A DNA stretch of 64,000 bases from UBA4742 sp963734965 (GCA_963734965.1 CAVTJK010000004.1:186001-250000); one strand, 5' to 3'; shown: positions 25,529 through 34,658, numbered from the stretch's first letter. Program-made: numbers and translations. Notes: generated from the letters alone by a model not told the origin.

Positions 25529-26147
25529 GTGACCGACATCTCACCCGGTGGCGTCGACACGTCCCTCGACGAGATCGACCCGCTGTTCGCCCAAGCCACG
25601 GTCGTCCAGGCGTCGGAATACCGCCGCCGCCACCGTCACCACCACCATCGGTCCCGGCGCAAGCAGCGCCGCAACCGCATGATCATCGGTGGGCTCGTGG
25701 CCGCGGCCGTCGTCGCCGCCGGCGCCGTGGCCTACGTCGGCGACGCGGGACGACTCCTCCCCGGCCACGGGCGTGGTCGCCGCCGGCCCGGGATCGACCA
25801 CGACCCCGGCGACGAAGGCCACACCGACCACGGCCAAGGCCGCGGTCACCTCCAGCACGTGGACCTACAAGGACCTCAAGGGACAGACCGTGGTCGTCCA
25901 TTCCAGCAGCAAGGGCAACACGCAGTTCGTGGACACGCCGACCGGGCCCATGCCGTACGTGATCGTCAACATCGACAAGGCCTTCGCCACCAAGGGCTGT
26001 GAGGGCGGACAGGCCGCCTATCAGCAGTGGAACCCGGTGACGCCGTCGGCGCTGGCCATCGCCCGATTCAGCGCCTTCACCCGCTACGCCGTCGACAAGG
26101 GCAAAGCCATGAACTGCCCATGGGCCGCCGCCATCGCCACGCCGTAG
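25529..26147 (+). pseudogene. membrane-anchored hypothetical protein, one frameshift
   Basis: GTG at 25529. The first frame gives an acidic start, a His/Arg-rich run (RRRHRHHHHRSRRKQRR) and one membrane helix (MIIGGLVAAAVVAAGAVAYV). After an indel near 25745 the second frame encodes a Thr/Ala-rich linker and a small extracytoplasmic domain (WTYKDLKGQTVVVHSSSKG, YVIVNIDKAFATKGCEGG, MNCPWAAAIATP) with two Cys. About 205 residues. The His-rich juxtamembrane segment could bind metal, but this is speculative. Confidence 0.6.
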
Positions 26148-26163
26148 GTTCTAGGCCCTCGCC

Positions 26164-26352
26164 CTACTTGGGCGGGGTGGTGGTCGTGACCACGATGGTG
26201 GCAGGCGGCGTCGCATCTGTCGGCGGCGTCGAGTTGTCGGGAGGCAGCGTCGACGACGTGGACTTGGGGGGCTCGCTCGACTTGGCCGGCATGCTCGCGC
26301 AACCAGCGGACGCCAACGCCAACGCCACCACTGCCACGACCCTTCGCACCAT
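26164..26352 (-). CDS. small lipoprotein (62 aa)
   Basis: A short lipoprotein: basic start MVRR, hydrophobic core VVAVVALALASAG, lipobox ASAGC, then a Ser/Thr/Pro-rich tail (STSSTLPPDNSTPPTDATPP) with no folded domain. GGAGG sits six bases before the ATG, making it a credible gene despite its size. It converges with the preceding gene, 16 bases apart. Confidence 0.65.
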   Translation of the reverse strand: MVRRVVAVVALALASAGCASMPAKSSEPPKSTSSTLPPDNSTPPTDATPPATIVVTTTTPPK

Positions 26353-26513
26353 GGTTGACCTCCGACGGTGGGCTCACCGTGAGCGCACCGCATCGGAAGA
26401 TAGACCGCCCCGCGCGGCAAGGCCATTCAGCGCTGGGCCCGCTCAGCACGCCGATTGGGGCCAGATCCCGCGGCATCGCGAGACCTGACCGGTCCGGCGT
26501 TTCAGCGTCGGGC

Positions 26514-27179
26514 TCAGGACCTCGAGGTCGGTGAGGGCGGCGCGGGCGGCTTGGGTTTGCGGTCCTCGATCTCGCGCAGCTGCTCGCTCAGATGGTCGAC
26601 GAGTGCCGGCACCTCGCCGCGGTGGTGAGCCAGCGCCAGCTCGAGGCGGAACCCGAACCAACCGTCGAGCTCCGCGCCGTAGTGGATCGTCGTCGGCTTC
26701 TGGCGGTTGGACACCGAGAAGGTCGTGGCCCCCGAGCCGACCTGCACCGACAACAGCTTGTCGAAACGGCACTCGCGGGTCTGGGCCAGGCCGGTGAACA
26801 CGACCCGCTGATCGGTGACGTAGGCCGAGCCCGAGTCGATGGCCGTGGGGGCCGGCGTGCCCTGGACGTAGTGGCCGCGGCTGGCGCCCACGTGGTAGCG
26901 GACCGACCGACCGCCGAGCGATCCGACCGGGATCGACACCCCTGTCGACCCGCTCTGCCAATGTCCGCCCGAGCGACGCTCCTCGATCAGGCTCACCGAC
27001 GTCACGGTGGCGAAGAGGGCTTCGCCATCCTCGAGCAGCAGGCCCGAGGCCGTCGTGTCGCCCGAGTAGTCCTTGGCCATGTCGACCAGCGCCGCCTGCG
27101 TCTCCCGCTCGGCTTGCCAGTTGGCCAGCGCGGCCTCGTAGATCACCGCATCCTTCTTGGCCTGGTGCCGCTCGAACAT
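26514..27179 (-). CDS. conserved hypothetical protein (cytoplasmic)
   Basis: 221 residues, no signal or membrane helix. A helical N-terminus (FERHQAKKDAVIYEAALANWQAERETQ) is followed by a beta-rich domain with LLLEDGEALFATVTSVSLIEERR, a SAYVTDQRVVFTGLAQTRECRFDKLLSVQ segment and DGWFGFRLELALAHHRGE. The TDQRVVF-G...W-FDKLLSVQ pattern resembles PH-like (bPH/GRAM-type) domains in which a probe reports membrane or stress state. GGGGGA precedes the ATG. Function unknown. Confidence 0.72.
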   Translation of the reverse strand: MFERHQAKKDAVIYEAALANWQAERETQAALVDMAKDYSGDTTASGLLLEDGEALFATVTSVSLIEERRSGGHWQSGSTGVSIPVGSLGGRSVRYHVGASRGHYVQGTPAPTAIDSGSAYVTDQRVVFTGLAQTRECRFDKLLSVQVGSGATTFSVSNRQKPTTIHYGAELDGWFGFRLELALAHHRGEVPALVDHLSEQLREIEDRKPKPPAPPSPTSRS

Positions 27180-27268
27180 CAGCGAGTCCCCCTGTGATGC
27201 GGCCGAAGCCCACCACCAGCACCCACGAGGCTAACCGCGAGACCTCGCCCGGGCGGGGGATCGTCGGA

Positions 27269-27646
27269 TCAGCCGCTGGCCTGGTGGCGACGCCGGTAGG
27301 CCAGTTGGCGACACGACGAGCTGCAGTAGATGGCGTCGGCCCGGCGGCCGACGAACATCCGATCACAGACCGCGCAGTTGACCTCGGTCGATCGACCGGT
27401 CCGCCCGGCGCGCTCAGCCGACGCGTGCCGTCGGCACGTCTCGGTGCAGTATCGCCGCCGACCCTGACCCGAGTATTGGAAGACCCGGCCGCACCAGCCG
27501 CACTCGTCGTGGAACTCGAACTCGGGGCCACAGCACGCCTGGCAGACGACGTGCTCGCGGCGGCTGCTCCCCCACCGCAGGATCGGCCCCCTCGTGGTGG
27601 TGCCGCAGTTCGTGCACACCAGCGGGGGCGCGTTGGGTGAGCTCAC
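27269..27646 (-). CDS. zinc-knuckle protein with multiple CxxC motifs
   Basis: About 126 residues from GTG 27646. Four Cys pairs are visible: VCTNCGTTTRG with VCQACCGPEF, ECGWCGRVFQ with YCTETCRRHA, and CAVCDRMFVGRRADAIYCSSSCRQLAYRRR. The last block is typical of short actinobacterial zinc-binding proteins. The basic C-terminus suggests nucleic-acid contact. Longer upstream frames exist but have poor composition; the start is uncertain. Confidence 0.6.
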   Translation of the reverse strand: MSSPNAPPLVCTNCGTTTRGPILRWGSSRREHVVCQACCGPEFEFHDECGWCGRVFQYSGQGRRRYCTETCRRHASAERAGRTGRSTEVNCAVCDRMFVGRRADAIYCSSSCRQLAYRRRHQASG

Positions 27647-28042
27647 GATCCGATCAAACCATGGCCAAAAGGCGGGTGACGCTAAGGCCTCGTCAAAGTT
27701 TCGCGGTTGGAATTCTCGGGATCGGCGCCACGACTCGGATGGGTCGGTCGGATCGTTGGCATGGGCCGGATGGCTCATACGGCTCAACACCCGCCCCGAG
27801 ACGGCCGTAGCTCTGATCAACGGGTGTTGGAGGGAAGGCACGACTGGCGTCCAGACCAACCCAACCCGCCGCGGTGGCCCCGAATCCCCGATTCGTACGG
27901 TCCCCTCCTCGCTCCGTATGACTCGGCCGGGGCCCCCGCGGCGCACCCCCTCTGGATGGCGAAGCTCCGGAGGGGCCCGCAAGGGCATCGGAGCGACGGC
28001 TGCGTGGCGACGAGCCGGGCGCGGTCGGCGTCCCGGGCCGGA
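27647..28042. other. gap of about 400 bases
   Basis: No gene seen on either strand; overlapping frames are shadows. It presumably holds the promoter of the zinc-knuckle gene and the 3' end of the mutase operon. Confidence 0.4.
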
Positions 28043-28631
28043 TCAGGTGAGTCCGTCGAGGTGGGCGACCTCGTTGAACGAGTGCAGGATCGGGCGACCG
28101 TCGTCGCTGATCCCGATCCTCGTGATCGACGCCGGGGTCACGAACAACCGCCACACGACCTCTTGGCCGACACCGAGGGTCCAGATGACGGCGGCCTTGA
28201 TGGGCGACACGTGGGCGACGACGACGATCGTCTCGGTTCGGGCCCGCTCGGCCAGCTCGGTCAGCGCCCTCGCTCACACGTGTCTGCAACGCCGACATCG
28301 ACTCGCCGCCCGGCGGGGCGTAGTCGGGATCGTGGCGCCAGCTCGTCCACATCTCCGCCGGCACGTCGCTCAAGGCCATGCCGTCGTAGGCCCCGTAGTC
28401 GAGCTCGATGAACCGTTCGTCGGTGGTGGTGGGCCCGTCGATGCACTCGGCGGTCTGACGCGTCCGTAGCAGCGGACTGGACACCACCCGGTCGACCGGT
28501 CCGACGGCACGACCGAGCGCCTGTGCTTGGCGGCGGCCGAGGTCGTCGAGCGGGAGGTCCAGTCGCCCGAGCAGGCGCCGACCGGCGTTGGCCTCGGTCC
28601 GACCGTGGCGCACGATGATCAGCCCGGCCAT
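28043..28631 (-). pseudogene. histidine phosphatase (phosphoglycerate mutase-like), one frameshift
   Basis: The ATG at 28631 (GAGGTGGTC before it) starts LIIVRHGRTEANAGRRLLGRLD, the RHG phosphohistidine motif. VSSPLLRTRQTAE, FIELDYGAYDGMAL and PPGGESMSALQTRV follow. The frame breaks near 28268; the other frame then gives ARTETIVVVAHVSPIKAAVIWTLG with the second catalytic His, and ends at 28043. About 196 residues. Third gene of a minus-strand operon after the zinc-ribbon and membrane proteins. Substrate unknown; RNase H/cobC-like variants are possible. Confidence 0.75.
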
Positions 28632-28641
28632 GACCACCTCA

Positions 28642-29133
28642 TCACGGCCCTCGCAGCAGTTCGCGGTTGAGATGACCGGTGCGCAGGAACAGTCGACGGT
28701 TGTCCGGATCGGACCAGCCGAAGGCCATCCAGCACCACGCCAGTGCGCCGACCCCGATCAACTCCAACACGATGGTCACAACCACGGCTCGATGCAGCTC
28801 GGGCAGCCCGCCGCCGGGGAAGGTCCACCCGAAGAACGGCCACCAGAACACCGCCTTCGCCGTCCACGAGCCGTCGAGCACCAGGGCCACCATCAATCCG
28901 ATGGGCAGGCTGATCAGCCGCCGGCGCAGGAGGCGACGGTGCTGAGTGGCCAGCATCACCGCCGCGAGCAGCGCCACGCTGAACAGCAGCGAGTGCAGGA
29001 CGCGGGGTCCACCGAACACCACCTCGACGAGGGGCAGGACCGATCCGAGCATCACCAGGCGGTAGTCGAGGGCGGGGCTGCGGAACACGTTCCACACGAA
29101 GGCCACGCTGACTCCGAGGTACCAGAACAGCAT
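28642..29133 (-). CDS. metal-dependent hydrolase-like membrane protein (DUF457 type)
   Basis: 163 residues with four membrane helices. PALDYRLVMLGSVLPLVEV and GGPRVLHSLLFSVALLAAVML match the D...LPD/H-S pattern of the YdjM/DUF457 membrane hydrolases. It starts one base after the stop of the zinc-ribbon gene and stops 11 bases before the mutase ATG, so it is the middle gene of a three-gene operon. Confidence 0.7.
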   Translation of the reverse strand: MLFWYLGVSVAFVWNVFRSPALDYRLVMLGSVLPLVEVVFGGPRVLHSLLFSVALLAAVMLATQHRRLLRRRLISLPIGLMVALVLDGSWTAKAVFWWPFFGWTFPGGGLPELHRAVVVTIVLELIGVGALAWCWMAFGWSDPDNRRLFLRTGHLNRELLRGP

Positions 29134-29134
29134 C

Positions 29135-29848
29135 TCAGTGCACGAGCAGGCGCCCGCACTCCTCGCACTGGACCACCTCGCCCGGGGGTTGATGGCGGAT
29201 CCGGTCGAGCTCGACCGCCGACAAGGTGAGGTGGCATCCGCCGCAGTTGGTGCCGACCAGCCGGGCGACGGCGATCCCACCCAGATCGCGGCGAAGCGTC
29301 TCGTAGCGCGAGAGCAGATCAGCGTCGAGACCGTCGGCCGCCGCCGCCCGCTCGTCGGCCACGGCGAGCAGTTCGGCGTCGATCTCGGCCTCGGCCGCCG
29401 ACAGCGCGGCCGCCGTCCGCTCGATGTCGGCTTCGAGCGCCTCGGCGCGGGCCACCAGCTCGACCAGCCGCTCGTCGAGCGGCACCGACAGCTCCATCTG
29501 CTCGATGACCTTGTCCTCGACGGCCGACTGGTGGCGTTTGAGCGCCGTCTCGTCCTCCTGGAACGCCTGCAGCTCGCGGGGCGAGGTGACCGTGCCGCCG
29601 TAGAGCTTGTCGTGGACCGCCTTGACCTTGTCCTCGACCGTCGCCACCTCGTCCTCGAGGCGCTTCTGGGCCCGACCGACCTCGTCGCGCTGGCTCTGGG
29701 TGTCGACCAGATCGGATTCGACCTGGGCCAGCTCGCGACGCCGCTCGGCGAGCTCGACCCGCTCGGCAAGGGTGTCCCGCCGATGGTGGAGCTGGTCGGA
29801 CGTGGTGTCGTGCTCCTGCACCGTCAGCAGTTGATCCAACGAGGCCAT
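29135..29848 (-). CDS. coiled-coil protein with C-terminal C4 zinc ribbon
   Basis: 237 residues. A long antiparallel coiled coil (about residues 5-165, rich in Glu/Ala/Leu/Arg, with LYGGTVTSPRELQAFQED at the hairpin) is followed by a zinc ribbon: GTNCGGCHLTLSAVELDRI and VVQCEECGRLLVH. This is the zf-RING_7/CT398-like family common in actinobacteria, often beside RNase H-type or nif3-like genes. Role in RNA or protein handling is proposed for the family, not shown. Confidence 0.85.
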   Translation of the reverse strand: MASLDQLLTVQEHDTTSDQLHHRRDTLAERVELAERRRELAQVESDLVDTQSQRDEVGRAQKRLEDEVATVEDKVKAVHDKLYGGTVTSPRELQAFQEDETALKRHQSAVEDKVIEQMELSVPLDERLVELVARAEALEADIERTAAALSAAEAEIDAELLAVADERAAAADGLDADLLSRYETLRRDLGGIAVARLVGTNCGGCHLTLSAVELDRIRHQPPGEVVQCEECGRLLVH

Positions 29849-29920
29849 AGGTTGTTTCTAGCCGCACGGGCGCCCGCTCGTGCAATGCCGTGACACCAAA
29901 CGAGAGGGAGAGGCACGCGG

Positions 29921-30859
29921 ATGGCGCATCCACGGAGGTTCCGGTTCGGCGTCCAGCTCAGCACGGCCGACAGCGGTGAGGACTGGGCGGCGCTGGCCCG
30001 CAAGGTCGAGGACCTCGGCTATTCGACGATGTTCATGCCCGATCACTTCGGCGATCAGCTCGCTCCGGTCCCGGCGTTGATGGCCGCCGCCGACGCCACG
30101 ACCGAGCTGCGAGTCGGCGCGCTGGTCTTCGACAACGACTACAAGCACCCGGTCGTGCTGGCCAAGGAGGCGGCGACGATCGACATCCTGTCGGGCGGGC
30201 GGTTCGAGCTCGGCCTCGGCGCCGGCTGGATGGCAACCGACTACGAACAAGCGGGAATGACCTATGACGCGCCCGGGGTCCGGGTCGACCGGATGGTCGA
30301 AGGGCTGGCCGTCATCAAGGGCCTCTTCGCCGACGGCGCCTTCGACTTCGAGGGCGAGCACTACCAGATCACCGGCCTCGACGGGCTACCGAAGCCGGTC
30401 ACCAAGCCGCACCCTCCCATCCTCATCGGCGGCGGCGGCCGACGGGTGCTTTCGATCGCGGCGCGCGAAGCCGACATCGTCGGCATCAACCCGAACCTGA
30501 AGGCGGGGGCGGTCACGGCCGAAGCGGCGGCCGACGCGTTGGCCAGCTCGGTCGAGCGCAAGGTCGGATGGGTGCGCGACGCCGCGGGCGATCGCTACGA
30601 CGACCTCGAGCTCAACTGCCTGACCTTCCTGACCATCGTGACCGACGATCGGGACGGGATGGCCGAGCGGCTCGCTCCGGCCTTCCACGTCGACCCCGCG
30701 GACGTGCACGGGATCCCCCATGCCTTCCTGGGCTCGGTCGAGCAGATCTGCGAGGACCTCGAGCACCGACGCGAGCAGTGGGACCTGTCGTACTTCGTGA
30801 TCCAGGGCACGGCGTTCGAAGACTTCGCGCCCGTCGTCGCCAAGATGGCCGGGTCCTGA
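29921..30859 (+). CDS. LLM-class F420-dependent oxidoreductase
   Basis: 312 residues with a luciferase-like TIM barrel: RFRFGVQLSTADSGEDWAALARKVEDLGYSTMFMPDHF, ATIDILSGGRFELGLGAGW, KPHPPILIGGGGRRVLSIAAREADIVGIN. These match the TIGR03621-type F420 subfamily found in actinobacteria. The ATG follows GAGAGGGAGAGGC. Cofactor F420 is inferred from the family; substrate unknown. Confidence 0.88.
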   Translation: MAHPRRFRFGVQLSTADSGEDWAALARKVEDLGYSTMFMPDHFGDQLAPVPALMAAADATTELRVGALVFDNDYKHPVVLAKEAATIDILSGGRFELGLGAGWMATDYEQAGMTYDAPGVRVDRMVEGLAVIKGLFADGAFDFEGEHYQITGLDGLPKPVTKPHPPILIGGGGRRVLSIAAREADIVGINPNLKAGAVTAEAAADALASSVERKVGWVRDAAGDRYDDLELNCLTFLTIVTDDRDGMAERLAPAFHVDPADVHGIPHAFLGSVEQICEDLEHRREQWDLSYFVIQGTAFEDFAPVVAKMAGS

Positions 30860-30884
30860 TCACGCCGAAGATCATCGCGATGGC

Positions 30885-31952
30885 GTGGACACGGATGATC
30901 CAGACGGTGAGGCGGTGACCGAGCTGGCCCTGGCCGGCGCCGGCCACATCAGCGTCGTGCACGGCCTGGCCGCCCGCCACCTACCTGGCGTGACCATCAC
31001 CAGCGTGGCGTCACGTTCGCCGGCCCGAGCCGCCGAACGGGCCGGCCAGCTCGGGGCCCAGCCCTGCCGCTACGACGAGCTGCCCAACGGCGCCGACGTG
31101 GTGGTGGTCTCCACCCCGCCCGCGTGCCACGCCGCCGACGCGCTCGCCGTCATGGCCCGAGGCGCCGGGGTGATCGTCGAGAAGCCCTTGGCCACCACCC
31201 TCGCCGACGCCGACGCGCTGGTCGCCGCCGCCGAGGTACCGGGCGCCCGCTTCGGCTACGCCGAGAACCTGGCCTTTGCCCCTCTCGTGATGCGGGCAGT
31301 GTCGCTGGCCCACTCGCTCGGACCGCTGCGCCACGTCGACGCCCGCATGCTGTCGGGCCGACCGGACTGGGGCGACTTCCTCACCGAAGGCTGGGGTGGT
31401 GGCGTCCTTTTCGACCTCGGCGCCCACCCCCTCGCCCTGGTGCTGCTGCTCGCGGATGCCGGACCGAGCGGCCACGATCAGGTCGTGTCGGTGCGGGGGC
31501 ACCTCGAAGGCGCCGACGACGTCGCCGTGGACACCTACGCCGAGGTGACGCTCAGCTTCGCGAGCGGGCTGACGGCCCAGGTCGAGGCCAGCTGGCGCGA
31601 CCGCCAGGCGGTGCTCGACTTCCAGGCGGCCAGTGACGACGGCGTGATCCGAGCCGAGCTGATCCCGAACGTGGCCATCGAACACAACGGTGACCCGTTG
31701 GCCCTGCCCGGGCTGCGTTCGGGCCTGACCGATCCCCGCCTCGAGCAGTTCGGCTACATCGGCCAGCTCGAAGACTTCCTCGGTGCCTTCGACGAAGGGA
31801 TCGCGCTCGACATGGGCGCCGCCTTCGGTCGACTCGTGCTCGAGGTGACGTGCGCGGCCTACGCGTCGGCCGCGGCCGGTGATCGACCGGTCGACCTGCC
31901 CTTCACGGGCCGACGCGACCGCACTCCGCTGCAGCTCTGGCGCGGCACCTGA
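30885..31952 (+). CDS. Gfo/Idh/MocA-type NAD(P)-dependent oxidoreductase
   Basis: 355 residues. The Rossmann start ELALAGAGHISVVHGLAARHLPG, the VVVVSTPPACHAADALAVMARGAGVIVEKPLATTLADAD segment with the EKP motif, and the C-terminal GFO_IDH_MocA_C domain (GGGVLFDLGAHPLALVLLL) identify the family. GTG at 30885 or 30915 may be the start; residues 1-10 are not conserved. It follows the LLM gene by 25 bases and is probably co-transcribed. Sugar or inositol-type substrate is typical but not shown. Confidence 0.85.
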   Translation: MDTDDPDGEAVTELALAGAGHISVVHGLAARHLPGVTITSVASRSPARAAERAGQLGAQPCRYDELPNGADVVVVSTPPACHAADALAVMARGAGVIVEKPLATTLADADALVAAAEVPGARFGYAENLAFAPLVMRAVSLAHSLGPLRHVDARMLSGRPDWGDFLTEGWGGGVLFDLGAHPLALVLLLADAGPSGHDQVVSVRGHLEGADDVAVDTYAEVTLSFASGLTAQVEASWRDRQAVLDFQAASDDGVIRAELIPNVAIEHNGDPLALPGLRSGLTDPRLEQFGYIGQLEDFLGAFDEGIALDMGAAFGRLVLEVTCAAYASAAAGDRPVDLPFTGRRDRTPLQLWRGT

Positions 31953-32036
31953 CCGAGCGCCACCATCCGCGTTCGGGCCATCACCACGTCGTACCCTCGC
32001 CGCCACGAGCTGACCGTGGCGACCCAGGAGGGATCT

Positions 32037-32264
32037 GTGAGACAAGAGACGCTCGAGGCGCCCGTCGTCCTCGGCGAGATCGCCCTCGCTCCCACGACCG
32101 AACTGGCCGGGCTGGCCGAGCTGAGCCACACCCAGGCCCTCGACGCTCGCATCGAGATCCTCGCTCGGGTGGCCAACGCCCTCCGCGACGAGGATTGCAT
32201 CCGCGATCACGTCAACCACCTGCGCTCCAGCGACGAGCTGGTGCCCCTCCCCCGCCGCCGTTGA
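32037..32264 (+). CDS. small hypothetical protein (75 aa)
   Basis: GTG at 32037 is preceded by GGAGGG at four bases. The peptide is mostly helical (LAELSHTQALDARIEILARVANALRDEDCIRDHVNHL). No family recognised. It begins a run of three short genes (32037-32934) of unknown role on the plus strand. Confidence 0.6.
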   Translation: MRQETLEAPVVLGEIALAPTTELAGLAELSHTQALDARIEILARVANALRDEDCIRDHVNHLRSSDELVPLPRRR

Positions 32265-32415
32265 GCGGCGCGACGCCCGGTCACGATTCTCCGGGCTCTC
32301 CGGTCGGCGAGCCTCCCTGCGAGCGGTTCGCCAGCTGGGTCACACGGTTCGCGCCATTTGGCTCTGCTCCGCAGGCGGCTCACCATCCCCCAGGTCGACC
32401 GGACCCGCTCCTACG

Positions 32416-32688
32416 ATGACCGCCGTCGTGACCGCCCAGGGTGGAGAGCAAGGTAGGCAACCGGTGGCTCAACTGCGTACGTCCTCAGATCTGCGAACCC
32501 TGCGCGAGGTGCATCGACTGCTCGCGTCGAGTGGCTTCGCGTCCGCCGAGGAGCGGGCCGAGTACGAGGCCCGGACCCGGCTCAGCCCACGGGTCACCCA
32601 TGGCCACGTCCCGGCCATGGCCGCGTCGGACCACGACTCGGGCTCGGACCGCGTCGACCCGACGAACGCGTTGCCCCGTCGCCACTAG
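32416..32688 (+). CDS. small hypothetical protein (90 aa)
   Basis: ATG at 32416; an internal GTG at 32464 (VAQLRTSSDL) may be the real start. A central helix (LRTLREVHRLLASSGFASAEERAEYEARTRL) is the only structured part. It stops 3 bases before the next ATG, so it is coupled to it. Unknown family. Confidence 0.5.
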   Translation: MTAVVTAQGGEQGRQPVAQLRTSSDLRTLREVHRLLASSGFASAEERAEYEARTRLSPRVTHGHVPAMAASDHDSGSDRVDPTNALPRRH

Positions 32689-32691
32689 TTC

Positions 32692-32934
32692 ATGAACCCC
32701 TCCCAGCCCGCTCCTGCACCTGACGGAGCGGCCGCGCCCCGGTCCGCGGTGATCGACCTCGACGCCGGACCGGCGACGCGCATCGTCCTCGATGGCGACC
32801 TCAGCCCCTTCGAACGCCTGACGGCCGACCAACGGCGACGTCTGCTCGTGCGGGTGCTGTGCGAGCTCGTTGCCTACGACGAGGTCGCATCGGGGGACCC
32901 GGCGGAGTCGCCGACGCCGCTGGCCTCGGTCTGA
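32692..32934 (+). CDS. small protein with RVLCxLVA motif (80 aa)
   Basis: Its C-terminal half (FERLTADQRRRLLVRVLCELVAYDE) resembles the C-terminal segment of the large protein at 33073-34422 (FAKLAPVDKKRIIIRVLCLLVARSED). This suggests a shared short helical module. The ATG has no clear ribosome site but is 3 bases after the previous stop, so translational coupling is likely. The stop codon lies in a 17-base tandem repeat. Confidence 0.6.
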   Translation: MNPSQPAPAPDGAAAPRSAVIDLDAGPATRIVLDGDLSPFERLTADQRRRLLVRVLCELVAYDEVASGDPAESPTPLASV

Positions 32935-32967
32935 CCCTGGCCTCGGACTGACCCTGGCCTCGGACTG
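32920..32967. repeat. 17-base tandem repeat over a gene end
   Basis: CTGACCCTGGCCTCGGA is repeated at about 32931-32947 (first copy with one difference) and 32948-32964, followed by a partial copy. The array starts inside the last codons of the small RVLCxLVA gene and includes its TGA. Slippage here would change the C-terminus. Confidence 0.6.
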
Positions 32968-33072
32968 ACCCTCTCCGCTTCTGGCGGCGATTGAGGGCGC
33001 CCTGCGCCCTTCATCGCCGCAAGTACGGCGGGGTTGGCGTTGGATCAGAGGGGCGTGATCACACGCCGTTGA

Positions 33073-34422
33073 TCAGCCCGACTTGGCCAGGCGGCTCGGG
33101 AGCACGCCTTCGGCGTCGTCGTCGGATCCACCCATCGGCCAGACGGCCCGGGCGAGCGGCCACGAGGTGGACGGCGTGTCGCCGCCGGCTCGAGGCGGCA
33201 GCTGCTGATCCTCCGAGCGGGCCACCAGCAGGCACAGGACCCGGATGATGATGCGCTTCTTGTCGACGGGCGCCAGCTTGGCGAAGTCGGTCAGCTGACC
33301 GGGTCGGCTCGGCACCGCCTCGTTGAACAGGACGAGCTCGCTCGACCGGCCCGAGTCGAGGATCTGGGTGTCGGCCCGGCCAACCAGTTCGGCCAACACA
33401 TCGGAGACCTCTTCGCCCCGCAGATCGGCCCGCTCAACCAGCTCGGTGGCGACCTCCTCGACCCCGACCTGCTTGAACCGGGCTCGGTTGATCAGGGCCT
33501 GCAGGACGTGGTCGACGGCGTCGGGCTCGGGCTCGAGGGCCACGTCGCGCCACGCCTGCTCCTCGGCGGCGGCGTCGGTATCGCCCGACGTCTCGGTGCT
33601 GGCCAGATCGATGACCACCTCGTCGTCGTTGACGACGCTGAGGGCCCGCGGGGCCGCCTCGGCGTCGGCCGCGACCTCGCCGTGGGCCGGTTCCGATTTC
33701 GGATCGTCGGCGGATGCGGGGGCCTCGGCCGCGAGCGGATAGGTCGGACGGGTCGCCGGCGCCGGCACCGGGGCGGTCTGAGAGGCCGACAGGTAGCCCG
33801 GCGCCCGAAAGCGCGACACCGCCACCTCGTCGCCGGCCTCGGCGGCCGCGGGCTCGGTCGTCTCGACCTCGGTCGCCTGGCTCTCGGCTTCGGTCGCGGG
33901 TTCGACATGAGCCGGCGCGGTAGGCGATCCGGCCTCGGCCTCGACCGGCGCGTCGGGCTCGGCGTGGGCGGGCGCGGCTACCTCAGCAGCCGCTTCGATC
34001 TCCTCGGCCTGCTCGGCCCCGTCGGTCTTGGTCGGCTCAGCCGAGGCGGCGTCCGCAGGCAGGATCTTGGCGGCGGCCAGATCCTCGACGGTGGCGTGTT
34101 CGGGGATGTGGACGGCGGGGCTCGGGTCGATGGGGCTCGAATCGGCGAGACTCGAATCGGCGAGACTCGAATCGGCGAGACTCGGGCCGGCGGGCAGGGC
34201 CCCGGCCGAGCCGGGCTCGATGGCGGCGTGGGCCGGCGCGGCCTTGGCTGTCTCCGACGCGAACGTGGGGAACGACGTGGGCGGCGACTGGAGGAACTCG
34301 TTGGCTCCTTCTTCTTGTTCCTGTCGGATGGCGGCGTCGCGGCCGCGCTTGCGCATCAGCGCCACTGCGCCGGCGATGGCGGCGAGCACCACCACGACCA
34401 CTGCCACGATCACAAGAATCAT
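33073..34422 (-). CDS. membrane-anchored Ala/Glu-rich protein with C-terminal RVLC module
   Basis: 449 residues. An N-terminal membrane helix (MILVIVAVVVVVLAAIAGAVAL) and basic stop (RKRGRD) are followed by about 270 low-complexity residues rich in Ala, Glu, Pro. A folded C-terminal region (about 300-430) follows: VDHVLQALINRARFKQVGVEEVATELVERADLRGEEVSDVLAELVGRAD and KKRIIIRVLCLLVARSED. The N-out/in orientation is not certain; FtsZ-anchor-like or stress-sensor designs look similar. Three 15-base repeats encode SLADS copies. Family not recognised. Confidence 0.7.
   Translation of the reverse strand: MILVIVAVVVVVLAAIAGAVALMRKRGRDAAIRQEQEEGANEFLQSPPTSFPTFASETAKAAPAHAAIEPGSAGALPAGPSLADSSLADSSLADSSPIDPSPAVHIPEHATVEDLAAAKILPADAASAEPTKTDGAEQAEEIEAAAEVAAPAHAEPDAPVEAEAGSPTAPAHVEPATEAESQATEVETTEPAAAEAGDEVAVSRFRAPGYLSASQTAPVPAPATRPTYPLAAEAPASADDPKSEPAHGEVAADAEAAPRALSVVNDDEVVIDLASTETSGDTDAAAEEQAWRDVALEPEPDAVDHVLQALINRARFKQVGVEEVATELVERADLRGEEVSDVLAELVGRADTQILDSGRSSELVLFNEAVPSRPGQLTDFAKLAPVDKKRIIIRVLCLLVARSEDQQLPPRAGGDTPSTSWPLARAVWPMGGSDDDAEGVLPSRLAKSG
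34137..34190. repeat. 15-base tandem repeat inside the membrane-anchored protein gene
   Basis: The unit GAGACTCGAATCGGC occurs about three times with a diverged fourth, encoding SLADS repeats on the minus strand. In-frame unit changes would vary the linker length without breaking the frame. Confidence 0.65.
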
Positions 34423-34658
34423 CGATCACCCAGAACGCCCATGAATCACAGCCGTGAGCTGCAATTTCGCCCAAATCTGACGGCGGCGGCCAGGCGGCTG
34501 CCTCCGGTCCTGCAAATCCCTCGTTCTCTCATTTGTAGCGGAGATCGGACCCCACGGCTAGATGGCGACCGGCTCAATTTCCTGCGCTGCGGCTGAAGAT
34601 CGGGCCCGTCGCGAACCCGCGAATCGACCTGATCGTCACCCTCGACACCAACCCGGAG

